NCBI GenBank assembly: GCA_015489065.1
Contig: WGAO01000127.1
Coordinates: 1 to 57,545, forward strand
DNA length: 57,545 nt
Source: Thermotogaceae bacterium
GTDB taxonomy: Bacteria; Thermotogota; Thermotogae; Thermotogales; Thermotogaceae
Reading direction: 5' to 3'
In this document: positions 24,351 to 33,449 of the stretch, piece by piece
Numbering within the stretch: the first letter of the stretch is position 1
Layout of the letters: every line of letters starts with the position of its first letter
Position numbers and translations under genes: made by a program
The notes under the pieces: model-generated
Told to the model about the DNA's origin: nothing
The model's database searches: none
Seen by the model: the letters and a program-made list of their open reading frames with translations, nothing else

Positions 24351-25733
24351 ATCTTCCAGCTTTCTCAGAGCTTTTCTGAAGAGAATAACTCCAAATGATA
24401 TTAGAAGCGTGAAGGAGAGTACCAAGACGGGTGCTCTCCATATTTTGTATGGAATGGTCAATCCAACGAGCATACCAAGCGATGATAAGGTTATAGGCAG
24501 TGATCTTATCATTATGGAATATTTTCCAGAGCTCTCTTCCAAAGCTTCAAGGATGCCAACAGGTGTTGAGAAGGCATAGACAGTGATAGATATCGGGATA
24601 GCGATAGTAGAGAGTGGCTGAAAACCTTTTATGAATCCTAAAACTAGATAAAAAGCGAAGAATAGCAAAGATCCTATTAGAGAAAGTGCCACGGATTTGG
24701 AAAAAATAAGGTTTTTCGTTCGGATAGGTAGAGATCTCAGATAGTTCCAGCTGACCATGTCCTGTTCCATGAGATCTTTTGATAAATTCGGTGTGTATAG
24801 TGCGATCAGCGGAAGGGCAGTCAAGAGCGCGTATAAAGCTTCTTGGTTCCATCCAAATATCAAGCCGAATATGTAAGGATAGAGTAGATAGAGGAATCCT
24901 CTTTCCATTCTAAAGAGCATCTTCAATTCCTTTGAAACCACGGATATGTTTTTTACTGTAGCCTTTCTTTCACTTTTAGGCTCGGATAATTCGATCTTTT
25001 GAGCTGTCTTTGAGAATATCCAGTAGAAAGTAATGATTAAAGCGATTTCGATGATGACTGTATATGGATTTGGATTCACAGCGGTAGCAGTTATATTTGC
25101 AGGGCTTTTTAGAAAACTTATCATAAGTCTAAAGTTTCTAATTCTCTCTTCGATATTTCTAGAATTTCCGTTTAGAAGCATCATTATGATCGGAAAAATC
25201 GCCGCTACTAGAACATACATGATTCTCTTCAAAATGGGAGTTTTGAAATATCTGTGTATCGTTGAAATCAGCAAAAGGCCGAGCGAGATCAGAAATATGT
25301 AATGAACAATGGCTGACAGAATCAGAACAATTAAATTTTTTCCAGCAGAGAGTGCATATGTGACGGACAGTGATATCAAGAATCCCATACTCCACAAACC
25401 TGTTATGAAGTTGATCAGGAAGAGATATGCAAACACACTCTGCCTTTTTATCGGCAGAGAAAAGAGAAAATCAAGACCTTTGATGTTTGACAAAGCCTCT
25501 ACGCCAGACAAAAGAGCGCCTGTGAATATCAGAATGGAAAGTATGAATGAATAAAAGAGAGCGATTATTTCTGGATAGCCTGTTCTCATCAGTTCTCGAA
25601 AAGGAAGATACATCACGAACAGTCCTACGGCAAATCCGAGTATTCCTGCAAAAAGGGCATTTCTCTTCTTTCCCCTCTTTTTGTTGTATCCCATAAAGAG
25701 TGAGTATTTAAGGAATATAAAAATTTCTCTCAC
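24345..25733 (-). CDS. ABC-2-like transporter permease
   Basis: A 462-residue very hydrophobic protein with roughly 10-12 predicted transmembrane segments, arranged as two clusters separated by a charged region near residues 230-270. No diagnostic motif is clear, so the call rests on hydropathy and on its partner: its GTG start at 25733 overlaps the stop of an ABC ATPase gene, with GAGGAG eight bases upstream. The pair resembles export systems of the ABC-2 type that move drugs, lipids or polysaccharide precursors. Substrate is unknown. Its 3' end overlaps the convergent HD-GYP gene by six bases. Confidence 0.75.
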   Translation of the reverse strand: MREIFIFLKYSLFMGYNKKRGKKRNALFAGILGFAVGLFVMYLPFRELMRTGYPEIIALFYSFILSILIFTGALLSGVEALSNIKGLDFLFSLPIKRQSVFAYLFLINFITGLWSMGFLISLSVTYALSAGKNLIVLILSAIVHYIFLISLGLLLISTIHRYFKTPILKRIMYVLVAAIFPIIMMLLNGNSRNIEERIRNFRLMISFLKSPANITATAVNPNPYTVIIEIALIITFYWIFSKTAQKIELSEPKSERKATVKNISVVSKELKMLFRMERGFLYLLYPYIFGLIFGWNQEALYALLTALPLIALYTPNLSKDLMEQDMVSWNYLRSLPIRTKNLIFSKSVALSLIGSLLFFAFYLVLGFIKGFQPLSTIAIPISITVYAFSTPVGILEALEESSGKYSIMIRSLPITLSSLGMLVGLTIPYKIWRAPVLVLSFTLLISFGVILFRKALRKLEDL

Positions 25734-26494
25734 TCTTTCAACTCCTCAACAAGAGCTTTTATTTCCTCTTCTTCGCCTGTAAGCTTTAAGAATAGATCCT
25801 CCAGAGATGAATCTGTTCCCACTCGTTTTTTTAGATCCTCTAAGCTTCCTTGTGCTATTATCTTTCCATCGTTTATTATTCCTATTTCATCGGCTATCTT
25901 CTCGGCTATCTCTAGGACATGAGTGTTCATGAATATCGTTTTTCCAGAATCTGCGAGACTCCTCAAATATGTTTTAAGAACTTTCGCACTCTTTACATCA
26001 AGCCCAACTATTGGCTCGTCTAGAAAAACAATGTCTGGCTCTCTCATCAAAACCGACACGAGGATTATTTTTTGTTTCATACCATGTGACATATCTTTTA
26101 TCAGTTTACCAAGATAATCTATGTTGAAAGCGGATAGCAAATTTCTCATCTTTGATCTCATCCTTGGGGGATTACCAAAGATATCCAATACGAAAGAGAG
26201 AAACTCTGATCCTGTGAAGTATGGATACACCTCTGGCTCATCTGGTACAAACCCTATTCTCTTTTTAATTTCTATTTCGTTTTTTGGATATGGATTTCTA
26301 TATCCTAGTATCTCTATCTCGCCTTCATCTTTTTGAATAATTCCAGTCAATATTTTAACGGTTGTAGTTTTTCCAGCACCGTTTGGCCCTAGAAAAGCAA
26401 AAATCTGCCCGCTTTCGACTTCAAAAGAAACTCCATTAAGGGCTCTGAAATTACCAAATTTTTTAACCAAGTTTCTAGCTACAACAGCTTTCAA
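25730..26494 (-). CDS. ABC transporter ATP-binding protein (ABC-2/CcmA type)
   Basis: A 254-residue ATPase. Walker A is GPNGAGKTT near residue 37, the signature is the variant MSHGMKQK near residue 134, and Walker B is IVFLDEPIVGLD near residue 158, followed by the switch His in NTHVLEIAEK. The MSHGMKQ-type signature and FVPDEPEVYPYFTGSEFL are typical of ATPases partnering ABC-2 type exporters. It starts with TTG at 26494 behind GGAGGTGA. Its stop overlaps the permease start by four bases, so translation is coupled. It energises the export of an unknown substrate. Confidence 0.9.
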   Translation of the reverse strand: MKAVVARNLVKKFGNFRALNGVSFEVESGQIFAFLGPNGAGKTTTVKILTGIIQKDEGEIEILGYRNPYPKNEIEIKKRIGFVPDEPEVYPYFTGSEFLSFVLDIFGNPPRMRSKMRNLLSAFNIDYLGKLIKDMSHGMKQKIILVSVLMREPDIVFLDEPIVGLDVKSAKVLKTYLRSLADSGKTIFMNTHVLEIAEKIADEIGIINDGKIIAQGSLEDLKKRVGTDSSLEDLFLKLTGEEEEIKALVEELKE

Positions 26495-26593
26495 AATATC
26501 ACCTCCAAAAAGCTTTAGCGGAAAATTCTATCACAGATCAGTTCTCTTGGTATCAAAAATTGCAGGGCATGTATCTGGAAGAGTGAATGTCTA

Positions 26594-26621
26594 TAAAAAA
26601 GCTGGCGCTTGAGCGCCAGCT
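26594..26621 (-). terminator. Intrinsic terminator of the oligopeptide ABC operon
   Basis: GCTGGCGC (26601-26608) pairs with GCGCCAGC (26613-26620), a perfect eight-base stem with a four-base loop; on the minus strand it is followed by TTTTTT. Confidence 0.9.
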
Positions 26622-26639
26622 TCTCATCAATTTTTCCGA

Positions 26640-29330
26640 TCATCCAAGCGATCTTGGATCCAAAGCATCTCTCAGAGCATCTCCAACGAAGTTGAAGGAC
26701 AGAACTGTGAAGAATATAAATGCCCCTGGTATTAAAAGCCATGGAGCATGCTGCATAACATAGACATCCTGAGCTTGAGCCAGCATCAGTCCCCAACTTG
26801 CATCGGGTTCTCTTATGCCCAATCCCAGATAGCTCAAGCTTGCCTCTCCGAGTATGTACCCTGGTATTCTCAAAGTGGCCGAGACTATGAGGAAGCTCGT
26901 CGTGTTTGGAAGAACATGTCTCATGAGCACTTTACTATCCGGAAGACCTATGGCTATTGCGGCTTCTACGAATTCTCTTCTTCTTATCGAGAGAACCATT
27001 CCTCTTATCACCCTGCTTGTTCCAGCCCATCCGATGAACGAAAGTATGAAAACAAGGAGTATGTATATCTGAGTAGATGGTATGTCCATTGGAAGCAAAG
27101 CCCTCAACATGATCAACAGATAGAATCCCGGTATTGACATTATTATCTCCGCGATTCTCATCATTATCTCATCTATGATCCCGCCATAGTATCCGGATAT
27201 ACCACCAAATATCAGAGCTAGTCCAAAGGTTATGATCATTCCTATGATACCTATAGAGAGCGATACTCTCGATGCAAAGACTATTCTTGACCACACATCT
27301 CTACCAAACTGATCTGCACCCATTATAAATAACTTCACATATGGATTATCGTCTGGATTCTCAACGCCAAATAGATGAATCCTTGATGGTACAAGCCATA
27401 AGAACTTCCCTTTCCAGCTTTTCAAGAAAAATTTGACTTTGTATATTCTGTAGTCATAGTCTCTTACGCCTTTTCCATTCAAAACGATCGATTTCACCGT
27501 TTCGAGCCTGTATTTCTTAAAAGCCATCTCTCCTAATTTTGGGTAGGAGAATCCAATTTCACCCACGCCGACTATATTCGCGGCGACAGATTCCAGTATG
27601 CTTTTAGCTGAGGATACATCTCTCAAACCATCGAGAATTCTTCTGTAGTAGTAATACACAGATCTTCCTCTTTTAAGGTACCTCAAGCTCCCCTCTGCAC
27701 TTCTGATCACAGATCTCAATTCCGAGTTGACGCTCTCTGTGGAAAATTTCATATTTTTAGCTTTGTTGATGAATTCTTCAAGGGCAGTCTGTATTTCTTT
27801 CATTTGATCTTTGCTAGGTCTTCTCCCAGGCTTTGCGAATTTTCCAAGAATACTTTGAAGATTTTCGTAGATCGCTTTCAGAGATGATACCTTTTTGTAA
27901 TCTTCAATCTTGGATTTGAAATTGGGATCGTCTATTAGCTTGAAATTCACCAGCATGTTCGCTATAGCCATTGTCTCGCCTGGCAGGTATCTGGAGCCGA
28001 AAATCTCAGATCTCATGAGATTAGTTAAGCACGCCCTTATGATACCTTCTGCTTCCCTCTCTTCATATCTCATCTCTTTGACCATCTTCTCAAGTTTGAG
28101 GTTGCATACATCTATATAATTTTCTACTCCCTTGCTCAGTGAATTTACAACATTGTCAATATAAGCTTTCTTGTTATCAGACTTCTTGTATCCTCTGACA
28201 AGTAAATCCACCGCTTCTTTTCCCATCGAGTAAAATTCTTCCCTTACGATATCTTTCATCACAGCTTTACTTTCTCCGGAACTCTTCAAATTAGCGAGTT
28301 TCGCTGACAGTTTTTCAAGTCTTCCCTTTACATCTATCCCAATGCTGACAAGATCCTTGGAGATCGACACAATTCTGTTGATTGCCATCTCATCACCGTT
28401 TATCAAAGCATCTATGTATCCTTCATCAAGAGCTCTTTCAAAGTCTGCTAAAATCATTTTTTCAACTTCTACTCCAGCTTCTCTGATTTGATCAACGCTT
28501 CCCTTACCTTCTTTTAGGGGTTTTAAAACTGACTCCATCCAATTTTTCGCACCGTTTGATACGATTCTTTTGAATTCATCCACTTTTATATTTCTTGAAA
28601 TGGTTCTTGCCCATTTAACATCGATCCGCTCAAGTTTTTCGTCAAGCCAGAGTTTGTCTATGTTTTCCTCGCTGTTGACAATCGTCTTCAGCTTCTTTGA
28701 AAAATCTCCGAAATTTGACAGGACAGCGGTCTTGGCAGTGGGAACAGTGAGATCTATCCTCACTGTTCCTTTTCTCAGAAGGCCATCGTTGTATCCTATC
28801 AGCAATCTTTTGGTGTACTCTTTCTCAAATGGTAGACTGTAATTTTTTCCATCTTTGGTTGTGAAACCTATGCTTTTATTTATTGCAAACTCAAAATAGA
28901 CCTCTTCTCCTTTGCTTCTGTCAAACTTCAAACTTTTTCCATCTATTCTCGCGACTCCATTGTCTATTTCGTACTTTCCTTCATCCGTATATATTGCTTT
29001 TGGAAAGAGCATTTCATAGAATTTTCTCTCACTTGTGAATTTGTCTATGAAACTGACAGATGGAAGGACATACATGCCCATGGATTTCCCCTTGTATTTA
29101 AAATGAATGGGAGTTGGAGGGGCATACGAGTGTATGAGAGATTGTTCATAGGGATTGTGCGGTGACAGAAAATCTGCAAAGATTGCCATGAGGTACATTA
29201 TGATGAGTACCCACAAGCCAAACATACCAAGCTTGTGCTTTTTGAAAGCCCTCCAGATGAGCTGTCTCCTTGAAAGATAAGTCTCTTCAAATTCCATCTC
29301 TTCTGTGAGCTTTTTCTTATCCTCAGCCAT
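26640..29330 (-). CDS. Oligopeptide/dipeptide ABC transporter permease, DppC type, with very large insertion
   Basis: An 896-residue protein, about three times the usual DppC length. The N-terminus has the conserved RRQLIWRAFKKHKLGMFGLW before the first transmembrane helix, then PHNPYEQ. The permease core resumes near residue 668 with FIMGADQFGRDVWSR and continues through five helices, the EAA loop (EAAIAIGLPDSKVLMRHVLPN) and the end DALRDALDPR. Between lie some 550 extra residues, mostly charged and helical, expected to be extracytoplasmic. The start is the ATG at 29330 behind GAGGTG; upstream TTG at 29348 is less likely. It is the last gene of the operon. It partners the DppB-like permease to import peptides or, in thermophiles, oligosaccharides. 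Confidence 0.88.
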   Translation of the reverse strand: MAEDKKKLTEEMEFEETYLSRRQLIWRAFKKHKLGMFGLWVLIIMYLMAIFADFLSPHNPYEQSLIHSYAPPTPIHFKYKGKSMGMYVLPSVSFIDKFTSERKFYEMLFPKAIYTDEGKYEIDNGVARIDGKSLKFDRSKGEEVYFEFAINKSIGFTTKDGKNYSLPFEKEYTKRLLIGYNDGLLRKGTVRIDLTVPTAKTAVLSNFGDFSKKLKTIVNSEENIDKLWLDEKLERIDVKWARTISRNIKVDEFKRIVSNGAKNWMESVLKPLKEGKGSVDQIREAGVEVEKMILADFERALDEGYIDALINGDEMAINRIVSISKDLVSIGIDVKGRLEKLSAKLANLKSSGESKAVMKDIVREEFYSMGKEAVDLLVRGYKKSDNKKAYIDNVVNSLSKGVENYIDVCNLKLEKMVKEMRYEEREAEGIIRACLTNLMRSEIFGSRYLPGETMAIANMLVNFKLIDDPNFKSKIEDYKKVSSLKAIYENLQSILGKFAKPGRRPSKDQMKEIQTALEEFINKAKNMKFSTESVNSELRSVIRSAEGSLRYLKRGRSVYYYYRRILDGLRDVSSAKSILESVAANIVGVGEIGFSYPKLGEMAFKKYRLETVKSIVLNGKGVRDYDYRIYKVKFFLKSWKGKFLWLVPSRIHLFGVENPDDNPYVKLFIMGADQFGRDVWSRIVFASRVSLSIGIIGMIITFGLALIFGGISGYYGGIIDEIMMRIAEIIMSIPGFYLLIMLRALLPMDIPSTQIYILLVFILSFIGWAGTSRVIRGMVLSIRRREFVEAAIAIGLPDSKVLMRHVLPNTTSFLIVSATLRIPGYILGEASLSYLGLGIREPDASWGLMLAQAQDVYVMQHAPWLLIPGAFIFFTVLSFNFVGDALRDALDPRSLG

Positions 29331-29340
29331 ATCTATCACC

Positions 29341-30306
29341 TCACTCAAGTCTAACTCTTGGATCGACAGCTGCCAGAAGTATATCGGCTATCAAATTTCC
29401 TATGACGAGCATCACAGCTGAAATCATTGCGCTCGCCATAACCAAATAAACATCCTGCTGTATGAGTGCCTGGTAGACGAGCCTTCCCATTCCGGGCCAA
29501 GCAAATATGTTCTCAATAATGACGGCTCCTCCAAGGAGTCCAGAGATGCTATAGCCCAGGAAGGTTATCATCGGGTTGATAGCATTTCTTAAGGCATGTT
29601 TGTATATAACCTTTCTCTCTGGAAGTCCCTTTGCCCTTGCAAAGGTGACATAATCTTCGTTAAGAACATCAAGGAGAGAACCTCTCATGTATCTCATGAG
29701 CGAAGCAAATCCACCAAATCCGAGGGCAATCGTTGGAAGAACCAGGTGCCACAGTATGTCCTTGAACCTCTCGAAAGCACTCATTTGGTCGTGACCTATG
29801 GAAACCATTCCGCTTATTGGAAACCAACCGGTGTTAGCGGCTATGTAGAGAAGCAGAAGTGCTAGGAAGAAACCTGGTATCGCTATACCACTGAACGCGA
29901 CTATTGTTAAAATCTTGTCCCAAATTGTGTATTTTTTCAAAGCGGAGAATACCCCCGTTATTATTCCGAGTATCCATGAGAAGAAAAACGATGACAAGGA
30001 GAGTATTACCGTTGCAAAAACTCTACCCCATATCAGCTTTGATACAGGTTGGCGATAGTAGAAAGAATATCCGAAATTTCCGGTTAGGATGTTTTTGAGC
30101 CATATTCCATATTGAATTATCGGAGGCTTATCGAGACCAAGTTCCTTTTCGAGAGATTCAAGGAACTGTGGCGAAACGGATGGATCCATCCTGTACTGGT
30201 CCAGAAAATCACCAGGAGCAGCCCACATTATCATAAAGACAAGGAATGAAATGACAAAAAGTTCCGGTACCATTATTATCAATCTTCTGATTATGTATTT
30301 GAGCAC
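29341..30306 (-). CDS. Oligopeptide/dipeptide ABC transporter permease, DppB type
   Basis: A 321-residue membrane protein of normal length. It has the N-terminal YIIRRLIIMVPELFVISFLVF helix, the MWAAPGDF segment, a GLDKPPIIQYGIW loop, and the EAA-type loop TFARAKGLPERKVIYKHALRNA that binds the ATPase, then a final helix and VDPRVRLE. The GTG at 30306 follows AGGGGTG; the TTG at 30327 falls within a T run of the preceding hairpin. It lies 10 bases before the DppC-like gene and 62 bases after the binding-protein gene, with an intercistronic hairpin between. It imports peptides or oligosaccharides together with its neighbours. Confidence 0.92.
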   Translation of the reverse strand: MLKYIIRRLIIMVPELFVISFLVFMIMWAAPGDFLDQYRMDPSVSPQFLESLEKELGLDKPPIIQYGIWLKNILTGNFGYSFYYRQPVSKLIWGRVFATVILSLSSFFFSWILGIITGVFSALKKYTIWDKILTIVAFSGIAIPGFFLALLLLYIAANTGWFPISGMVSIGHDQMSAFERFKDILWHLVLPTIALGFGGFASLMRYMRGSLLDVLNEDYVTFARAKGLPERKVIYKHALRNAINPMITFLGYSISGLLGGAVIIENIFAWPGMGRLVYQALIQQDVYLVMASAMISAVMLVIGNLIADILLAAVDPRVRLE

Positions 30307-30325
30307 ATTATCACCCCTAAATTGC

Positions 30326-30361
30326 AAAAAAATTTAAAGGGGAGGGAGAGATTCCCTCCCC
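30326..30361 (-). terminator. Intercistronic hairpin between binding-protein and permease genes
   Basis: GGGGAGGGA (30339-30347) pairs perfectly with TCCCTCCCC (30353-30361) with a five-base loop; on the minus strand it is followed by TTTAAATTTTTTT. It is likely a partial terminator or 3' stabiliser that raises binding-protein expression over that of the permeases. Confidence 0.85.
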
Positions 30362-30368
30362 TGATGAA

Positions 30369-32123
30369 TCACTTCTCTTTCCAGATCCAATCCATGTTCC
30401 AGGTAACGATTCCACCCATAGATGTTGGATCGACATTGTGAAGCTTGTTTGTGTAAGCGTAGAGGAAGAGCTGCTGTGTTGTGTAGATGAGTGGCAGGTG
30501 TTCGGAGACGAGTTCCTGGAATCTGCTGAACATATCTTTGACGAGTGGTATGTCTTCCTCTGAGGCGAAATTGACATTCTCTTTGAATATCTCGTCGATT
30601 TCTTTCTCCCAATCTGGTGAGTAGTAATCCTTTGGATCGACGAAGCTCTTAACATCTGGATGGTAATTCCAGAAGTGAAGCGCTCCTTTTATCTTCCAAA
30701 CATTCGCTCCGCCCTGTGGCTCATCTCCACCGGTAAGTCCTATTATAACGGCTTCCCAATCTCCATTGACAACGAGTTTCTGGACGAGTGTGTTGAAGTC
30801 TATCGGCGAGAATGTGACTTCCATTCCGAGTTTCTTGAGGTTCTCAACGAGTATATTTCCTATACCTTCCCTGACTTTGTTACCGGCGTTGGTTGTGAGT
30901 ATAAACTTGACAACATTTCCGTCTTTATCAACGAGTTTTCCTTCGCTGTTCCAGCTGAATCCTCCGAGAACGAGCATCGTCTTGGCTTTGTCAAGACTGT
31001 ATTCGTATTTCGTGAGAACCTTCTCGTTGTACCATTCTTTAGCTGCGGCGCTTATCGGTCCCCACTGCTCAACAGCGAGTCCGTTGTAAAGGGTGTCTAT
31101 GATTCTCTTCTTATCGAGTGCGTAGGCGACAGCTTTTCTGAAGTACTCGTTTCTGAACCATTTTCTCGCAATCGGATTCGGGCAGTTCCAGTTGAAGGTT
31201 ACAAATTGTGTACCAAATGTTGGCCCTCCGGTTCCGACGATCCATCCCTTTTCCTTGGCTTTGGCCTTGAAGTCTGCGTATTCGGTTCCTCTTGGCCCGT
31301 AAACATCAATTTCGCCATTTTCAAAGGCGAGCCTCATTGCGTCGGTGTTCGGTATGATTTTGTATATGACCTCGTCAAGATATGGGAGTTGTTTTCCATC
31401 AGCGTCTTTCTTCCAGTAGTAAGGATTGCGGACGAGCTTGACATATTCGGCTTCCTTGTACTCAACCGGTATAAACGGACCGAGCCCTACTATTTCGTGA
31501 TTGTTTATAGCGTCAACTCCCCAGATTTCTTTGAATTTCTTTCCCTCTTTGAGGTACTTCTCTATAACATGCTTTGGCCATATCGGGGTTCCTCCAACAT
31601 ATCTCCAAGCAAGTCTGTATGGGTAGTTGAACTCTACCTTGACCGTATAATCGTCGATCTTGTAGGCTTTTGGCCAGTTGTCAGACGGGAAGAGGTCCTG
31701 AAAGTCATTTGGAATGTTTTTGTTGAAGTATATGTTGTTTATCGTGTAAACAACATCATCAGCGGTGAATGGCTGACCATCACTCCACTTGACTCCCTTT
31801 CTAAGATACCAGTAAAGGACCATCTTTCCTTCTGGCGTTATCTCGATCTTCCAGTTCGTTGCGAGTGCTGGATACCAGAGTCCATGATTGTCCCTCTCGA
31901 CCATGCTAGCCATGAAGCGGTTTATGATCTGAGTAGAACTCGTTTCCTGTGCAACGATGTCGTTCAGCGTTTTTGGCCCATTCAGGGTGCCGAGAACAAG
32001 GGTACCACCCTTTTCACCTTTTGCGTTCGCTCCCAGATACTTGTCACTCGCCGCATAAGGCGGAAGCGCTATAAGAGATACCGCAAGAGCGAGCGCAATA
32101 GCCACTACCAAGAGTTTCCTCAT
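30369..32123 (-). CDS. ABC transporter substrate-binding protein, family 5
   Basis: A 584-residue exported protein of the SBP_bac_5 family (peptide and nickel binding, used for sugars in Thermotoga relatives). It has a signal peptide of about 24 residues (MRKLLVVAIALALAVSLIALPPYA), GGTLVLGT at the mature start, the family pattern PEGKMVLYWYLRKGVKWSDGQPFTADDVVYT and later DKKRIIDTLYNGLA. The ATG at 32123 follows AAGGAGGTGGGG; the longer frame upstream crosses that site. The binding preference, peptide or oligosaccharide, cannot be read from sequence. It is the second gene in the operon, after the ATPase. Confidence 0.93.
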   Translation of the reverse strand: MRKLLVVAIALALAVSLIALPPYAASDKYLGANAKGEKGGTLVLGTLNGPKTLNDIVAQETSSTQIINRFMASMVERDNHGLWYPALATNWKIEITPEGKMVLYWYLRKGVKWSDGQPFTADDVVYTINNIYFNKNIPNDFQDLFPSDNWPKAYKIDDYTVKVEFNYPYRLAWRYVGGTPIWPKHVIEKYLKEGKKFKEIWGVDAINNHEIVGLGPFIPVEYKEAEYVKLVRNPYYWKKDADGKQLPYLDEVIYKIIPNTDAMRLAFENGEIDVYGPRGTEYADFKAKAKEKGWIVGTGGPTFGTQFVTFNWNCPNPIARKWFRNEYFRKAVAYALDKKRIIDTLYNGLAVEQWGPISAAAKEWYNEKVLTKYEYSLDKAKTMLVLGGFSWNSEGKLVDKDGNVVKFILTTNAGNKVREGIGNILVENLKKLGMEVTFSPIDFNTLVQKLVVNGDWEAVIIGLTGGDEPQGGANVWKIKGALHFWNYHPDVKSFVDPKDYYSPDWEKEIDEIFKENVNFASEEDIPLVKDMFSRFQELVSEHLPLIYTTQQLFLYAYTNKLHNVDPTSMGGIVTWNMDWIWKEK

Positions 32124-32139
32124 AAACCCCACCTCCTTA

Positions 32140-33324
32140 TCAGGATTTTTCAACTAAGAAACATGCAACGTAATGGTTTTCATTTACCTTTATTAACTCT
32201 GGATATTGTACATCACATTTCCCTTCGATCATCCAAGGACATCTTGGATGGAAAAAGCAACCCGACGGTCTGTTAATAGGACTAGGTACTCCACCTTTTA
32301 ATATCAATCTTTTTCTCTCCCTTTCAACTTTTGGATCTGGAACTGGAACTGCAGATAGAAGCGCCTTTGTATATGGATGTATCGGATTGTTAAATATCTC
32401 CTCTGTTTCTCCCATCTCCACTATTCTTCCTAGATACATCACCGCAACATTTTGGGATATAAACCTAACTAGGCCAAGATCATGCGATATGAACAAATAT
32501 GTGAATCCATAGATTTTTTGAAGATCAAGGAACAGATTTATTATCTGAGCTTGAACTGAAACATCCAAAGCGGAGGTTGGTTCATCCAGTATTATTATTC
32601 TTGGACTTATAGATATAGCCCTTGCTATGGCAATTCTTTGACGCTGACCACCGGAAAACTGGTGTGGATATCTATCGAGATGGTAAACTTTAAGTCCCAC
32701 ACGTTTTAGAAGCTCTCCTGCCATGTCGTAAGCCTCTTTCTTGGTTTTGGCTACTCCATGAAACAGCATCGGTTCCGTTATTATCTCTCCAACCGTCATT
32801 CTTGGGTTAAGAGAACTCATGGGATCTTGAAATACTATCTGCATATTTCTTCTAAAGGAAAGTCTTTTCTGCCTTATATCTTCTTTGTTAAGAGCTTTAG
32901 ATATTTCTTTCATCATTTCGGATAGGAATTTATCTGAACCCAATTTTTCAAATCTTTCGAATATCTCTTTTTCATCATCTGGAACTGAGTCTAAACCACC
33001 ATTTTTCGAGAGATTTTGAAATCTCTTTACATAATCTTGAATCAAGTATTCTTTTATCTCTCTGCTGTTCATAAAGAGAAAGGTCGTGTCTTCACCATTA
33101 ACATATATTCTTCCACCAGTTGGTTGATGAAGTCTTAGAACAGTTTTGGCTGTTGTCGTCTTCCCGCATCCAGACTCACCAACTATGGCGAAGGTCTTTC
33201 CTTCCTCAACACTGAAAGATATATCGTCAACTGCTTTAACCCAGCCGACGATTTTTTTCACTAGGAATCCCTTTCTTATCGGAAAATGCTTCTTTAAGTG
33301 TTTAACTTCAAGTATTGTCTTTAT
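32140..33324 (-). CDS. Oligopeptide ABC transporter ATP-binding protein, OppF/DppF type
   Basis: An ATPase of about 394 residues, longer than usual because of an insertion of some 60 residues after Walker A. Walker A is GESGCGKTT, the signature is FSGGQRQRIAIARA and Walker B IIILDEPTSALD, followed by a C-terminal oligopeptide-binding domain. No ATG, GTG or TTG in frame has a ribosome binding site: AAAAGGGGG (33333-33342) points at an ATA at 33322-33324 (spacing eight) or an ATC at 33328-33330. The only in-frame upstream TTG is before the likely promoter. The partner OppD ATPase is absent, so this one probably acts as a homodimer. First gene of the operon. Confidence 0.87.
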   Translation of the reverse strand: MKTILEVKHLKKHFPIRKGFLVKKIVGWVKAVDDISFSVEEGKTFAIVGESGCGKTTTAKTVLRLHQPTGGRIYVNGEDTTFLFMNSREIKEYLIQDYVKRFQNLSKNGGLDSVPDDEKEIFERFEKLGSDKFLSEMMKEISKALNKEDIRQKRLSFRRNMQIVFQDPMSSLNPRMTVGEIITEPMLFHGVAKTKKEAYDMAGELLKRVGLKVYHLDRYPHQFSGGQRQRIAIARAISISPRIIILDEPTSALDVSVQAQIINLFLDLQKIYGFTYLFISHDLGLVRFISQNVAVMYLGRIVEMGETEEIFNNPIHPYTKALLSAVPVPDPKVERERKRLILKGGVPSPINRPSGCFFHPRCPWMIEGKCDVQYPELIKVNENHYVACFLVEKS

Positions 33325-33358
33325 TTTGATAACCCCCTTTTTAAGAGATCCGAAAAGT

Positions 33359-33386
33359 ATTTTATCCCATTGCAACCATTTTGCAA
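33359..33386 (-). promoter_or_regulatory. Promoter of the oligopeptide ABC operon
   Basis: On the minus strand TTGCAA (33381-33386) and TAAAAT (33359-33364) with a 16-base spacer. The divergent nucleotidylyltransferase gene has a consensus TATAAT at 33408-33413 without a clear -35, so the two promoters lie within about 30 bases of each other. Confidence 0.6.
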
Positions 33387-33449
33387 AGCGAGCTTGAAAA
33401 TCTACAATATAATCGCTGGATAAATTAAAATAGCTGGGGAGGTGACGAC

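Noticed and set aside
30660-32276. A 538-codon plus-strand ORF
   Set aside because: It is antisense to the binding-protein gene, whose frame has a signal peptide, a ribosome binding site and family motifs; the long open frame follows from codon bias.
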